This document shows positions 17,796 through 25,326 of a stretch of 64,000 bases of DNA, one piece after another (positions within the stretch are counted from its first letter, which is position 1; each line of letters opens with the position of its first letter). The stretch is from contig NZ_OZ253573.1 in assembly GCF_965262965.1 (NCBI RefSeq), positions 3,286,001 through 3,350,000 of the forward strand, in the 5' to 3' direction. Made by a program: the position numbers and the translations under genes. The notes beneath the pieces were generated by a model. The model was not told the DNA's origin and searched no databases. It saw only the letters and a list, made by a program, of their open reading frames with translations. The stretch comes from Poriferisodalis sp965262965. Lineage in GTDB: Bacteria > Actinomycetota > Acidimicrobiia > Acidimicrobiales > Poriferisodalaceae.

Positions 17796-18270
17796 TGATG
17801 GTCCCGACGCCCGCACGCCCGACGGCATCATCAAGGTGACCCAGCCCAGAAACAAGACGCCGCTGCACCCGAAGGGAGCGCGGATTCCGCTGCTGATTCT
17901 GGCGGCGTGGACCGTGGCGATCTGGTTGACCCGCATCGTCAACGTCGCTCAAGCTGGTGACCTCGGCTTCTGGGGAACGCTGTGGCGCGTGCTGGTTGCC
18001 TTCGTGTTCGTTGATCTCGGGGTTGCGACGCTGGCCTGGGCTGTCTCGGGAAAGTTCGGCCCGAGATGGTTCGTGATGCTGGCAACGCTGTCGGTGATCT
18101 ATTGGCCCATCCGCACAGCGCAGCTCTGGGCCGACAGCACGCAGACCACAGGCTTCAAGCTGGTGCACACAGCGCTGATGCTCGTCACCATTGCGGCCGT
18201 GGCGCTCGCGGTCTGGGCGGTTCGCCGCGCTCGCCGGCTCCCGCCCGACGCTGCTCCTTCCTCAGCCTGA
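17770..18270 (+). CDS. small multi-pass membrane protein of unknown function
   Basis: Up to 166 residues from a GTG at 17770, overlapping the SDR end by 26 nt. A GTG at 17836 gives a 144-residue version; neither has a convincing ribosome-binding site. Four hydrophobic stretches can be seen (about residues 40-57, 70-95, 100-115 and 132-150), the last followed by an Arg-rich tail RRARRLPP. No catalytic motif was seen. Its place after the SDR suggests co-transcription. Confidence 0.6.
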   Translation: MSFHSKRDSDGPDARTPDGIIKVTQPRNKTPLHPKGARIPLLILAAWTVAIWLTRIVNVAQAGDLGFWGTLWRVLVAFVFVDLGVATLAWAVSGKFGPRWFVMLATLSVIYWPIRTAQLWADSTQTTGFKLVHTALMLVTIAAVALAVWAVRRARRLPPDAAPSSA

Positions 18271-18273
18271 GCT

Positions 18274-19101
18274 TCAAGAAGTCTCAGCGAACGCAGGAAG
18301 CGTCGCGAGCCACGCTGCGACAGCGCGGGGGTCCTCCACCATGGCGTTGTGGCCGAGGCCGCTGAACACATGTGGAGCGGCAGCACCAGCCGCGTGCGGG
18401 TTCGTCGCAGCATCGGCCAGATCGTCGTGATGATCGGGCGCTACTAGCGGATCGAACTCACCCAGCGCCATCGCCAGCGGGCACTTCGCGGCGGGCAGCA
18501 AGCCCGTCATGTCGGGGGGGCCAACGCCGACGGTGGCGGGATCCTGGGTGGTTCTCCAGGGCGAATCTGCACCTACCGCGCCTGAGGCCGGATCGGCGAC
18601 CACGCCAGCATCGATCGTTGCTGCGAGACGCGGGTCATCGGGTGCGAACACGCCAAAGAGCCCCGACAGCTTCATGAACCACTCGACGGCGCCGTCCCGG
18701 TCTTCGAACATGCGGGGCGGCCGCGCCGCCAAGCCGTCGACGCGAGACAGTTCTTCGTCGGACCAGCGCAGCTTCACGCCGACTGTCGCCACTTGTGTCG
18801 GCGGCGGTCCGAACCAGCCCGAGGCGAGCGCGAGCCCGACTGCTCCGCCCATGGAGTGACCCACGACGGCGTACGGACGCCCGCCGTAGTCACGTTGCAG
18901 CACCTCGGCCACGTCAGCTGCCATCGCCCCGAACGAGTAGTGGCCGCTCCACGGTGCGGCACCATGCCCTCGGAAGTCGGGTGCAAGAACAGCGGTGCCG
19001 CCAGCACCCAACAGCTCGGCCACGCCGTCCCACACATGGCAATTGGCGCCCAATCCATGCAGCAGCACCAACGTCACGCTGTCGCCCGACTGCCCGCTCA
19101 T
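18274..19101 (-). CDS. alpha/beta hydrolase
   Basis: A 275-residue alpha/beta-hydrolase fold protein. LLHGLGANCHVW gives the oxyanion-hole HG motif, VGHSMGGAVGLAL the nucleophile elbow with Ser, GEFDPLVAP the likely acid loop, and GLGHNAMVEDP the catalytic His. It fits esterases or C-C bond hydrolases acting in the cytosol; there is no signal peptide. Its ATG overlaps the stop codon of the upstream crotonase-family gene (ATGA), so the two are translationally coupled and probably act on the same intermediate, for example removing CoA or opening a ring. Confidence 0.88.
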   Translation of the reverse strand: MSGQSGDSVTLVLLHGLGANCHVWDGVAELLGAGGTAVLAPDFRGHGAAPWSGHYSFGAMAADVAEVLQRDYGGRPYAVVGHSMGGAVGLALASGWFGPPPTQVATVGVKLRWSDEELSRVDGLAARPPRMFEDRDGAVEWFMKLSGLFGVFAPDDPRLAATIDAGVVADPASGAVGADSPWRTTQDPATVGVGPPDMTGLLPAAKCPLAMALGEFDPLVAPDHHDDLADAATNPHAAGAAAPHVFSGLGHNAMVEDPRAVAAWLATLPAFAETS

Positions 19102-20081
19102 CGTGGCCGCTCGCCGTAGTCGCCGTGAGGCGCATCCCGCTCGGCGATGACCTGGCGGAAGCCCTTCGTCTCGAAGTCCTCCACCCAGCGGTACGCCTCC
19201 TCGGTATGCCGAGTGACACCGTCAAAGAACGTGCCGAGCAGTTGGCTGGTGCGCAGGCCCATGTTCTCGAACGCCTGGTTGATGAGCAGCTTGTTGAGCG
19301 CAAGCTGATTCGCTGGGATATGCGCGAGCTTGCGTGCAAATGCCTCGACACGGTCGCCGAGCTCTTCAGGCGGGTAGACGTAGGCGACGAGCCCGATGCG
19401 GTGCGCCGTCTCAGCGTCGATGGCGTCGCCCGACAGCAAGAACTGCTTGGCGTGCTCGAGGCCTAGCCGATACACCCACATCATCGTGGTGGGCGTGCCG
19501 TAGATGCGTGAGGGGGCATAGCCGATGTGCGCATCTGAGGCCATGAACAGCAGGTCACAGCACAGGATCATGTCGGTGGCCCCGCCGATTGCCCAGCCGT
19601 GGATCTGCCCGAGCACCGGCTTGGGGCATTCCCAGATCTTCATGAACCGCTTCACGTTGTGGCCCATGAACTGCCAGTCCCGGACAGGGTCCCAGGCACC
19701 CTCGCGAGGCTTCGGACCAGGAGCGCTGTATGGGCTGCCCCACGTGTCGTAGAACTCCTCTGAACTCGATTCTCCAGTGCTCGCTGCCACATTGCCGTGG
19801 CTGCCGCCACGGGTGCTGCCACCGCCCGGGTTGAGGTCATAGCCCGCGGTCAGCGTCGGGCCGTTGCCCTGGAGCACGATCGAGCGGACGTTTCTCGACG
19901 CCGTCGCCCGATCGATCCCGTCCGCCACCCCCGCAATGACGCCCTCGGTCAGCGTGTTCATGCGCTCGGGCCGGTTCAGGGTGATAAAAGCAACAGTGTC
20001 GGCCTCGGTGTACAGCACCACCGGCTCCGGGCCGGATCCCTCTGCGGCACCGCTGCCGGCAGTTCCCGTGTCCGCGTCCAT
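19098..20081 (-). CDS. crotonase/enoyl-CoA hydratase-family protein with atypical active site
   Basis: A 327-residue crotonase-fold protein from the ATG at 20081 (a GTG at 20114 is possible). It has VAFITLNRPERMNTLT, an oxyanion-hole TAGYDLN, and the GGATDM/APSRIYGTP region. The two Glu residues used by hydratases are not present: the first is Asp (GGATDM) and the second is Ser (APSR). It may be an isomerase, hydrolase or decarboxylase rather than a hydratase. It also has an inserted Gly/Ser-rich loop at about residues 85-125. It is coupled to the alpha/beta hydrolase. Its first about 60 codons recur as a truncated copy at 22154-22357. Confidence 0.85.
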   Translation of the reverse strand: MDADTGTAGSGAAEGSGPEPVVLYTEADTVAFITLNRPERMNTLTEGVIAGVADGIDRATASRNVRSIVLQGNGPTLTAGYDLNPGGGSTRGGSHGNVAASTGESSSEEFYDTWGSPYSAPGPKPREGAWDPVRDWQFMGHNVKRFMKIWECPKPVLGQIHGWAIGGATDMILCCDLLFMASDAHIGYAPSRIYGTPTTMMWVYRLGLEHAKQFLLSGDAIDAETAHRIGLVAYVYPPEELGDRVEAFARKLAHIPANQLALNKLLINQAFENMGLRTSQLLGTFFDGVTRHTEEAYRWVEDFETKGFRQVIAERDAPHGDYGERPR

Positions 20082-20120
20082 GCCGCGGACGCTAGCTGTG
20101 CATGATGGGCTCACTCACAT
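19911..20120. repeat. direct repeat copy A (5' end of the crotonase gene)
   Basis: This 210-bp stretch recurs, colinear and without gaps, at 22154-22363 (constant offset 2243). By eye roughly nine in ten bases agree. It covers the start region and first codons of the crotonase gene. The two copies bracket the AAA ATPase/DUF4276 pair in direct orientation. Confidence 0.9.
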
Positions 20121-20319
20121 TTGCCTCTGACTCGGCTTCCTCCAGATTCCCAAGAAGATGACCTCCAATTCCTCAACAGGTGACTCATCGAGTCCTCAGG
20201 AGGCTCGATTTGAACCTTTGGCGCTCGTGGGCGGCACCATAGGATCGAACCGAATTCGGCCATCCCCGACCACGGGCCGATGCTGCGTTCAGCGTCCACT
20301 ACGAGAGATTGAGCCACTG

Positions 20320-21504
20320 ATGGACAACAAATCTCCGAACGAGGGTCATGAGCCGCCGCAATCGGACGTGTCTTCAGGCTCGGTGACGTTGGACTCCGTA
20401 GCAATTCGTGGATTCCGCTCGCTGGCCGACGTGGAGTTGGGCGGACTGGGCGGCGTAACGGTTCTCATCGGCGCGAATGGTTCGGGCAAGTCAAACTTCG
20501 TTCGCTTCTTTGAGATGTTGGGCTGGATGCTGCGGTCTCGTCGTCTCGAGCAGTTCGTCAACCAGTACGGCGGTGCCGACGATCAGTTGTTCATGGGGAA
20601 CAAGGTGACACCGCGGATGGAGGCCGATATTCGCCTCAAGACGCAGAGCGGACTCAACGAGTACTCGATCTCACTTTCCTACGGTGCTCCCGATCGCTTC
20701 ATCTTCAGCGATGAGCGCTGGCGATTCAGCGATCCCGACAAAGGGCTGGGGTTGGCTCCATGGAACTCGGCGGGAAGCGGTCACACCGAAGCGAGGATCG
20801 ATGACGCCGCCAAGGGTCACATTTCGGATGTGAATCCGACGACGGCGCGTGTGGTCTGCAACCTGCTGAGGGACTGCCACACCTTCCAGTTTCATGACAC
20901 GTCCCTAGGTGCCGCCATGAAGCGACCATGGGACATGAGCGACAACCGCTTGCTGCGCTCTGACGGCGGCAACTTGGCCGCTGTGCTTCTCCGACTCCTG
21001 GACGAATACCCGGATCACTACGAATGGGTCCAAGGCAACATCCGACGCATCCTGCCCAATTTTGATCAGTTCCTCATCGAGGAACGGCACGGAAAGGCGA
21101 TCCTGCGGTGGCGCGCAACGGATTGGGACAAGACGTTCGGCGCCCATCTGACATCGGATGGGTCACTCAGATTCTTCGCGCTGGTCACGCTTCTCAACCT
21201 TCCGTCCGACATGCTGCCCAAGGTGATCGTCCTCGATGAGCCGGAACTTGGCTTGCACCCTGCGGCTGTATCCCTGATCGGGTCGATGATCGAATCGGTG
21301 TCCGATCAGTGCCAAGTCATCGTGGCTACTCAGTCGCCCCATCTCGTCGACGCCTTCGACCTCAGCGAGATTGTGGTGATGGAGCTGGAGAACTCCAAGA
21401 CCGCGGTGCGCCGGTTGGACCGCAACGACTACCTGCGTTGGCTTGAAGAGAACTACACGACGGGAGAACTCTGGCAGATGAATCTGCTCGGCGGCCGCCC
21501 ATGA
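20320..21504 (+). CDS. AAA_21-type ATPase (OLD/RecF-like), first gene of a putative defence pair
   Basis: A 394-residue ATPase from the ATG at 20320. The frame is open to 20158, but those residues look non-domain. LDSVAIRGFRSLADVELGGLGGV leads to Walker A IGANGSGKSN. After a long middle region come the signature-like TSDGSLRFFALV, Walker B KVIVLDEPELGLHP and the H-loop VATQSPHLVDAF. This is the SMC/OLD/RecF architecture seen in many anti-phage ATPases. The stop overlaps the ATG of the DUF4276 gene (ATGA), so the two proteins should be made together. ATPases of this type often sense phage and release or activate a TOPRIM-like effector; this role is inferred. Copies of the crotonase 5' end flank the pair. 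Confidence 0.85.
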   Translation: MDNKSPNEGHEPPQSDVSSGSVTLDSVAIRGFRSLADVELGGLGGVTVLIGANGSGKSNFVRFFEMLGWMLRSRRLEQFVNQYGGADDQLFMGNKVTPRMEADIRLKTQSGLNEYSISLSYGAPDRFIFSDERWRFSDPDKGLGLAPWNSAGSGHTEARIDDAAKGHISDVNPTTARVVCNLLRDCHTFQFHDTSLGAAMKRPWDMSDNRLLRSDGGNLAAVLLRLLDEYPDHYEWVQGNIRRILPNFDQFLIEERHGKAILRWRATDWDKTFGAHLTSDGSLRFFALVTLLNLPSDMLPKVIVLDEPELGLHPAAVSLIGSMIESVSDQCQVIVATQSPHLVDAFDLSEIVVMELENSKTAVRRLDRNDYLRWLEENYTTGELWQMNLLGGRP

Positions 21505-22121
21505 GGCGCGTGGCAGTCGCCGTCGAAGGCGAAACCGAGGAAGAGTTCGTCAAGCAACTGTTGTCGCCGCATCTCAGCGAGCATGGTGTCTTGGTTGATC
21601 CAGTCAAGCCTGGGCGCCGTGGCGGCGACATCCACGTCGACCGGCTGGCGCCGCACATGGCAAGGCTGTCTTGGAGCTACGACGCGGTCACGTCGCTGGT
21701 GGATTTCTACGGCTTCCGTCACCGCCAGCCAGGCGAAACGGTGCAGGACCTTGAGGCACGAATTGAGATGGCAATCGGGACGCATCCCCGGAAAGAACCT
21801 CGCCTCGTTCCCCAGTTCGCCTACGTGCAGCAGTACGAGTTCGAAGCGCTGCTCTTCGCGGATCCGAACTCATTCAGCGTCCTGCCGAATTTGCCGAGGT
21901 CGGTGCTCACGATGCTCAGCGAGATTGCGGGCGGATTTCCGACACCGGAAGACATCAACGACAGCCCGACAACTGCTCCGAGCAAGAGAATCGAGCAGTG
22001 CGTCGCCGACTACAAGAAGCGATTCCACGGGCCCGCGATCGCGTTGAAGATTGGTCTGCCACGCATCCGCGCGGCATGCCCCCGCTTCGACGACTGGGTT
22101 TCCCGGCTCGAAGCCCTGTGA
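21501..22121 (+). CDS. DUF4276-family, TOPRIM-like putative effector
   Basis: A 206-residue protein that begins MRRVAVAVEGETEEEFVKQLL. This EGxTE..FV start followed by an acidic VTSLVDFYGF segment and QYEFEALLFAD is typical of DUF4276 and resembles the TOPRIM-like nuclease folds of OLD, RloB and DUF4435 proteins. Glu9, Asp in LVDF and Asp in LFAD are candidate metal ligands. It overlaps the upstream ATPase by 4 nt. Likely a nuclease or toxin controlled by that ATPase, by analogy with two-gene systems such as PARIS. Activity is not demonstrated by sequence. Confidence 0.8.
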   Translation: MRRVAVAVEGETEEEFVKQLLSPHLSEHGVLVDPVKPGRRGGDIHVDRLAPHMARLSWSYDAVTSLVDFYGFRHRQPGETVQDLEARIEMAIGTHPRKEPRLVPQFAYVQQYEFEALLFADPNSFSVLPNLPRSVLTMLSEIAGGFPTPEDINDSPTTAPSKRIEQCVADYKKRFHGPAIALKIGLPRIRAACPRFDDWVSRLEAL

Positions 22122-22153
22122 GGGAGCGTTGGCCAGCATCACGATTCGCTCTG

Positions 22154-22357
22154 ATCGATCCCGTCCGCTACCCCCGCAATGACGCCCTCGGTCAGCGTGT
22201 TCATGCGCTCGGGCCGGTTCAGGGTGATGAAAGCAACAGTGTCGGCCTCGGTGTACAGCACCACCGGCTCCGCGTCGGATCCCTCTGCGTCACCGCTGCC
22301 GGCCGTTGGGGTGTCCGCGTCCATATCGCGGACGCTAGCTGCGCATGGCGCGCACAC
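22154..22357 (-). pseudogene. truncated copy of the crotonase gene (N-terminal fragment)
   Basis: The minus frame encodes a near-copy of the first part of the crotonase at 19098-20081: MDADT..., EPVVLYTEADTVAFITLNRP and LTEGVIAGVADGID, then stops. All downstream codons are missing. The match continues through the start region to 22363. It is a fragment left by duplication or insertion, not a working gene. Confidence 0.88.
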
Positions 22358-22363
22358 TCACTG
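22154..22363. repeat. direct repeat copy B (crotonase 5' end)
   Basis: Second copy of the repeat at 19911-20120, same orientation, no indels. It forms the right border of the AAA/DUF4276 cassette (20121-22153). Confidence 0.9.
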
Positions 22364-22449
22364 CACAACCAACCCAACCGGCGCAGTTCGCGCCTCGTGC
22401 TCGGAGGCGTCTCGGTGGCCTAGGCGGTGCGGTGGCCAGCGATGGCCGG

Positions 22450-22933
22450 TTATTCCAGCGGGAATGGGAGTTGGAGCCACCAAGGGCGGTCGACGGGGTC
22501 GATGCGGGTCACCCACTTGACCCACCAGAAGCCCCGCCGTCCGGGTGCCACCAGTCGCACCGGGGCGCCGTGGCCGCGGCGCAGCGGCTTACCGCTGTAG
22601 CCGATGGCCAGGTACAGGTTGACGACGTCGCGAGCGGGGAACAGGCGGCTGTAGCCGGTCACCGATGTGACTTCCAGCGTGGGCGCGTCCACCGACCCCA
22701 TCAGCTCGGCCAGCGGCACCGCGTCCCACGACTGGCGGCTCCACCACCCGCCGGTGCAGTCGAGGTCGGCCGCTTTGAGGCGTCCTGGTCGGCTGACGAT
22801 ATGCCACACCAACAGGGGGGCCAGCAGTGCGGCCAGCAGAACATGGGTCCACAGCGCCGACCAGTAGCCCACCCCGTGCCACAGCCCGGTGGCGTGGAGG
22901 ACGCCGAGCAGTGAGCCAATTGCCAAGTCTCAT
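22450..22933 (-). pseudogene. decayed copy of the molybdopterin oxidoreductase at 34141-35136
   Basis: The C-terminal part (CTGGWWSRQSWDAVPLAELM onward to WWLQLPFPLE) and part of the membrane region match the intact gene at 34141 closely. Two internal blocks are missing. One loss of 267 bp joins two GTCGAGGTCGG sites (intact copy 34450 and 34717; scar at 22759-22769) and keeps the frame. The other, 245 bp between two CGAGCA sites (34863 and 35108), shifts the frame just after MRLGNWLTARR. It therefore cannot make the full protein. Confidence 0.9.
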
Positions 22934-22984
22934 CTCATGTCGATCTAGGTCAGCCACTGTATGGGCGATGGCCCTTCCGAACGG

Positions 22985-23028
22985 TTGGCAGCATCAGTTG
23001 AATCAACTGATGTAAGTGATGCTGCCAA
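22985..23028. promoter_or_regulatory. nested palindromic operator upstream of the RHH-MntA gene
   Basis: Outer perfect 12-bp arms TTGGCAGCATCA (22985-22996) and TGATGCTGCCAA (23017-23028) enclose an inner perfect 9-bp inverted repeat CATCAGTTG/CAACTGATG (22992-23012) with AAT at its centre. It ends 16 bp before the ATG at 23045. The gene product begins with a ribbon-helix-helix domain, the usual DNA binder of such repeats, so autoregulation is the natural reading. Confidence 0.75.
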
Positions 23029-23044
23029 CTGGTAACGTCAGCGC

Positions 23045-23482
23045 ATGAGGCGCGTCACGGTGACCATTCCTGACAATCTTGAGGCCGAACTGGATCGGTT
23101 CATCGCTCAGCAGCCGGCACTCCCGTCGGTGACTGCCGTGCTGCAAGCGAGCTTGGAGCAGTTTCTCGCGCAAGGCGGTGGACCTGGCCGCTCGACCCAG
23201 CTTGACCGAGTGTTGCGAAGCCGCCGGCACATCTCCGCGACCGCCCGAAAGTACGGAATCAGCGACATACGCATCTTCGGCTCGGTCGCTCGTGGCGAAG
23301 CGCGCCCCGACAGCGACATCGACATCCTCGTCTCAACGGGTCGCGGGACCGGGCTGTTCGATCTGGCTCGGCTGAGGATGGAGCTGGAGCAACTCCTTGA
23401 GGCTCCGGTGCATCTTGCGACCGACGGCGGCATGACCGATGCGCAGCGTGAAGCGGTCCTCGCTGAGGCCATCACACTGTGA
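23045..23482 (+). CDS. mntA: MntA-type nucleotidyltransferase antitoxin with N-terminal ribbon-helix-helix domain
   Basis: A 145-residue protein in two parts. Residues 1-42 (MRRVTVTIPDNLEAELDRFI...) look like a ribbon-helix-helix DNA-binding domain. Residues about 70-145 form a minimal nucleotidyltransferase with GS79-80, ten residues, then D91-I-D93, the exact GSX10DXD motif of MntA antitoxins. Known MntA proteins neutralise HepT by adding AMP to a Tyr in the HepT motif. Its stop overlaps the GTG of the HepT-like gene (GTGA). No good SD is visible and a leaderless transcript is possible. The fusion of DNA-binding and catalytic antitoxin parts is unusual, since most MntA proteins are single-domain. 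Confidence 0.88.
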   Translation: MRRVTVTIPDNLEAELDRFIAQQPALPSVTAVLQASLEQFLAQGGGPGRSTQLDRVLRSRRHISATARKYGISDIRIFGSVARGEARPDSDIDILVSTGRGTGLFDLARLRMELEQLLEAPVHLATDGGMTDAQREAVLAEAITL

Positions 23483-23814
23483 CCGACGCGGACCGGCATC
23501 GGTGGCAGCACATTCTGGAAGCGGCCGAGGCAGTTGCGCTCTATGCAGCAGTCGGCCACGATGAATTCAGACGCGATGCGATTCGCCAAGACGCGTGCGC
23601 CTACCGGCTGCTCGTCATCGGGGAGGCTGCCACGCGGCTCGCCTCAAGTCTCGGTTCAGCGTCCGATCTTGACGAACTCCGAGCAGCGGCCGACATGCGG
23701 AATTTCCTGATCCATGAGTACTGGAAGACCGATATCGACGTGCTCTGGCAAGCGGTCACCGAGGACATCCCGCGATTCGCCGCGAAGATCCGGTGCATCG
23801 TTGACGAGGCCTGA
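23479..23814 (+). CDS. hepT: HepT-like HEPN ribonuclease toxin
   Basis: A 111-residue all-helical HEPN protein of the HepT/DUF86 family. Residues 74-81 are RNFLIHEY, the complete RX4HXY motif: Arg74 and His79 are the expected RNase residues and Tyr81 the target for AMP addition by MntA. It starts with GTG overlapping the mntA stop, so the antitoxin is made first. It should cut RNA, and thus arrest growth, when MntA fails. A 62-bp match to its last codons exists at 35159-35220, beside the intact molybdopterin oxidoreductase. Confidence 0.9.
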   Translation: MTDADRHRWQHILEAAEAVALYAAVGHDEFRRDAIRQDACAYRLLVIGEAATRLASSLGSASDLDELRAAADMRNFLIHEYWKTDIDVLWQAVTEDIPRFAAKIRCIVDEA

Positions 23815-23933
23815 CCAGTGACTCACTGATGTGGCGCCTTCGGACCTTGCGGCTTCGACATTGTGAATCCCTGGTCTGTGGGCTAAGTCGCCCACAGCGA
23901 ATCGATGGGCACGATGAACAGGTGATCGCCGAC

Positions 23934-24025
23934 TCTCCAATTCCCTGGTTCAGACCCCTCCAAATCCCCAGCAATCACCCCTCCAAATCCCTGGCAAAAC
24001 AGCCTCCAAATCCCCAGTTCGAGTA
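23934..24025. repeat. four 23-bp tandem repeats before the DUF4143 ATPase gene
   Basis: Four adjoining 23-bp units start at 23934, 23957, 23980 and 24003. Each carries a TCCAAATCCCCAG-like core (first unit TCCAATTCCCTGG), with the last third variable. The array ends 10 bp before the ATG at 24036, so it occupies the promoter/leader. Repeated sites of this spacing (about two helical turns) suit cooperative binding by a regulator. Confidence 0.85.
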
Positions 24026-24035
24026 GGCTGGAGAC

Positions 24036-25289
24036 ATGACGCAGCGTGTCGATCGACGGATTGCGCAGATCGTGAGGGATCGGCTCGCCGAGGAACCGGT
24101 GGTGGCGCTGCAGGGGCCGCGCACGGTGGGCAAGTCGACTCTCCTGGCCGAAGCCGCGGGCCGCCACGGGGTGCGCGTGATCGATCTCGATCAGCCTGCG
24201 ATGCGTGACGCAGTGTCCGCCGATCCGGCGACGTTCGTGGCAGGCCCGTCGCCGGTGTGCATCGACGAGTTCCACAAGGCGCCGGTCGTGCTCGATGCCA
24301 TAAAGGCCGAACTGAATCGTCAGCTTTCGGCTGGACGCTTCGTCATCACTGGCTCCACACGATTCGACGCGCTGCCGCTGGCTGCCCAAGCGCTGACTGG
24401 CCGCATCCATATCGTCGATGTGCTGCCGTTCTCGCAGGGCGAGATGGCCGGATTCACCGAGATCTTCTTGGAGACTGCGATGAGCGAGCCCGCGTCGCTC
24501 GTCTCGTCTCATCGTTCGCCGACGACTCGTTTCGACTACATAGCAAGAACCTGCATGGGCGGTCTTCCCCTCGCAGTGGCCCGCAGTGACGAGGCGCGCC
24601 GTCGCTGGTTCGACGACTACGTACGTGTGTCGCTGGTCCGCGATGTCACCGAGCTGGCCAAGGTCCGCCAAGGAGCGCTACTGCCCGCTCTGCTGCGACG
24701 TCTCGCAGGGCAGACGGCTCAAGTGCTGAATATGGCGAGTGCCGGCCGCGCAGTGGGGCTTGCTGCTGCAACGGCGGAGATGTACACGAAACTGCTTGAG
24801 GACCTGTTCCTCGTTCGCCGCCTGGAAGCCTGGGGTCGCACTCTGCGGGCGCGCGCCGCTGCCTCGCCGAAGGTGCATGTGCTTGACAGCGGCTTGGCGG
24901 CCCGGCTCATGGGTGTCACGCCGGAACGACTGGGCCGCCCCGATCCAGCTGCAATCACGGAGTTCGGCCATCTGTTCGAGACATTCGTGGTAGGCGAATT
25001 GCTCAAGCAGGCCTCGTGGGCCAGCGGGATCGCCTCGGTCGGCCATTGGCGCACCCACGACGGTCAAGAAGTCGACCTCGTCATCGAGCACAGCGACGGC
25101 GCGGTAACGGCGTTCGAGGTGAAGGCCGCAGCCCGTGTCGACCACCGCGATGCCCGAGGCTTGCGCGTACTACGCGACATCCTCGGCGAGGCGTTCAATG
25201 CGGGCTTCGTGCTGAACACCGGCGAGGTGACATACCGGCTCGACGACCGGATCATCGTCGCGCCCGCCGATCGCCTCTGGAGTGGTTGA
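24036..25289 (+). CDS. AAA ATPase with C-terminal DUF4143 (COG1373 type)
   Basis: A 417-residue protein. N-terminal AAA_14 domain: Walker A LQGPRTVGKST, Walker B PVCIDEFHKAP and sensor ITGSTRFDALP. C-terminal DUF4143 part: TEFGHLFETFVVGELLKQ, then WRTHDGQEVDLVIE and AFEVKAAA, which together resemble a PD-(D/E)XK nuclease site (Asp in VDLVIE, Glu and Lys in EVKA). These ATPases are very common in mobile and defence regions, but their role is not established. Four 23-bp repeats precede it and it stands between the MntA-HepT pair and a FitAB scar. Single gene, GGAG just before the ATG. Confidence 0.85.
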   Translation: MTQRVDRRIAQIVRDRLAEEPVVALQGPRTVGKSTLLAEAAGRHGVRVIDLDQPAMRDAVSADPATFVAGPSPVCIDEFHKAPVVLDAIKAELNRQLSAGRFVITGSTRFDALPLAAQALTGRIHIVDVLPFSQGEMAGFTEIFLETAMSEPASLVSSHRSPTTRFDYIARTCMGGLPLAVARSDEARRRWFDDYVRVSLVRDVTELAKVRQGALLPALLRRLAGQTAQVLNMASAGRAVGLAAATAEMYTKLLEDLFLVRRLEAWGRTLRARAAASPKVHVLDSGLAARLMGVTPERLGRPDPAAITEFGHLFETFVVGELLKQASWASGIASVGHWRTHDGQEVDLVIEHSDGAVTAFEVKAAARVDHRDARGLRVLRDILGEAFNAGFVLNTGEVTYRLDDRIIVAPADRLWSG

Positions 25290-25326
25290 TCGCGTCGGTG
25301 TGCCAAGCAGAGAGGCGGCGGCGGGC

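Noticed and set aside
20158..20319. 54-residue N-terminal extension of the AAA ATPase
   Set aside because: The extension is Ser/Pro-rich and non-conserved-looking, and the ATPase domain starts well after the ATG at 20320; kept only as an alternative start.
23934..24025. 23-bp repeats as a CRISPR array or replication-origin iterons
   Set aside because: No spacers separate the units, and there is no replication initiator gene beside them; the following gene is a DUF4143 ATPase.
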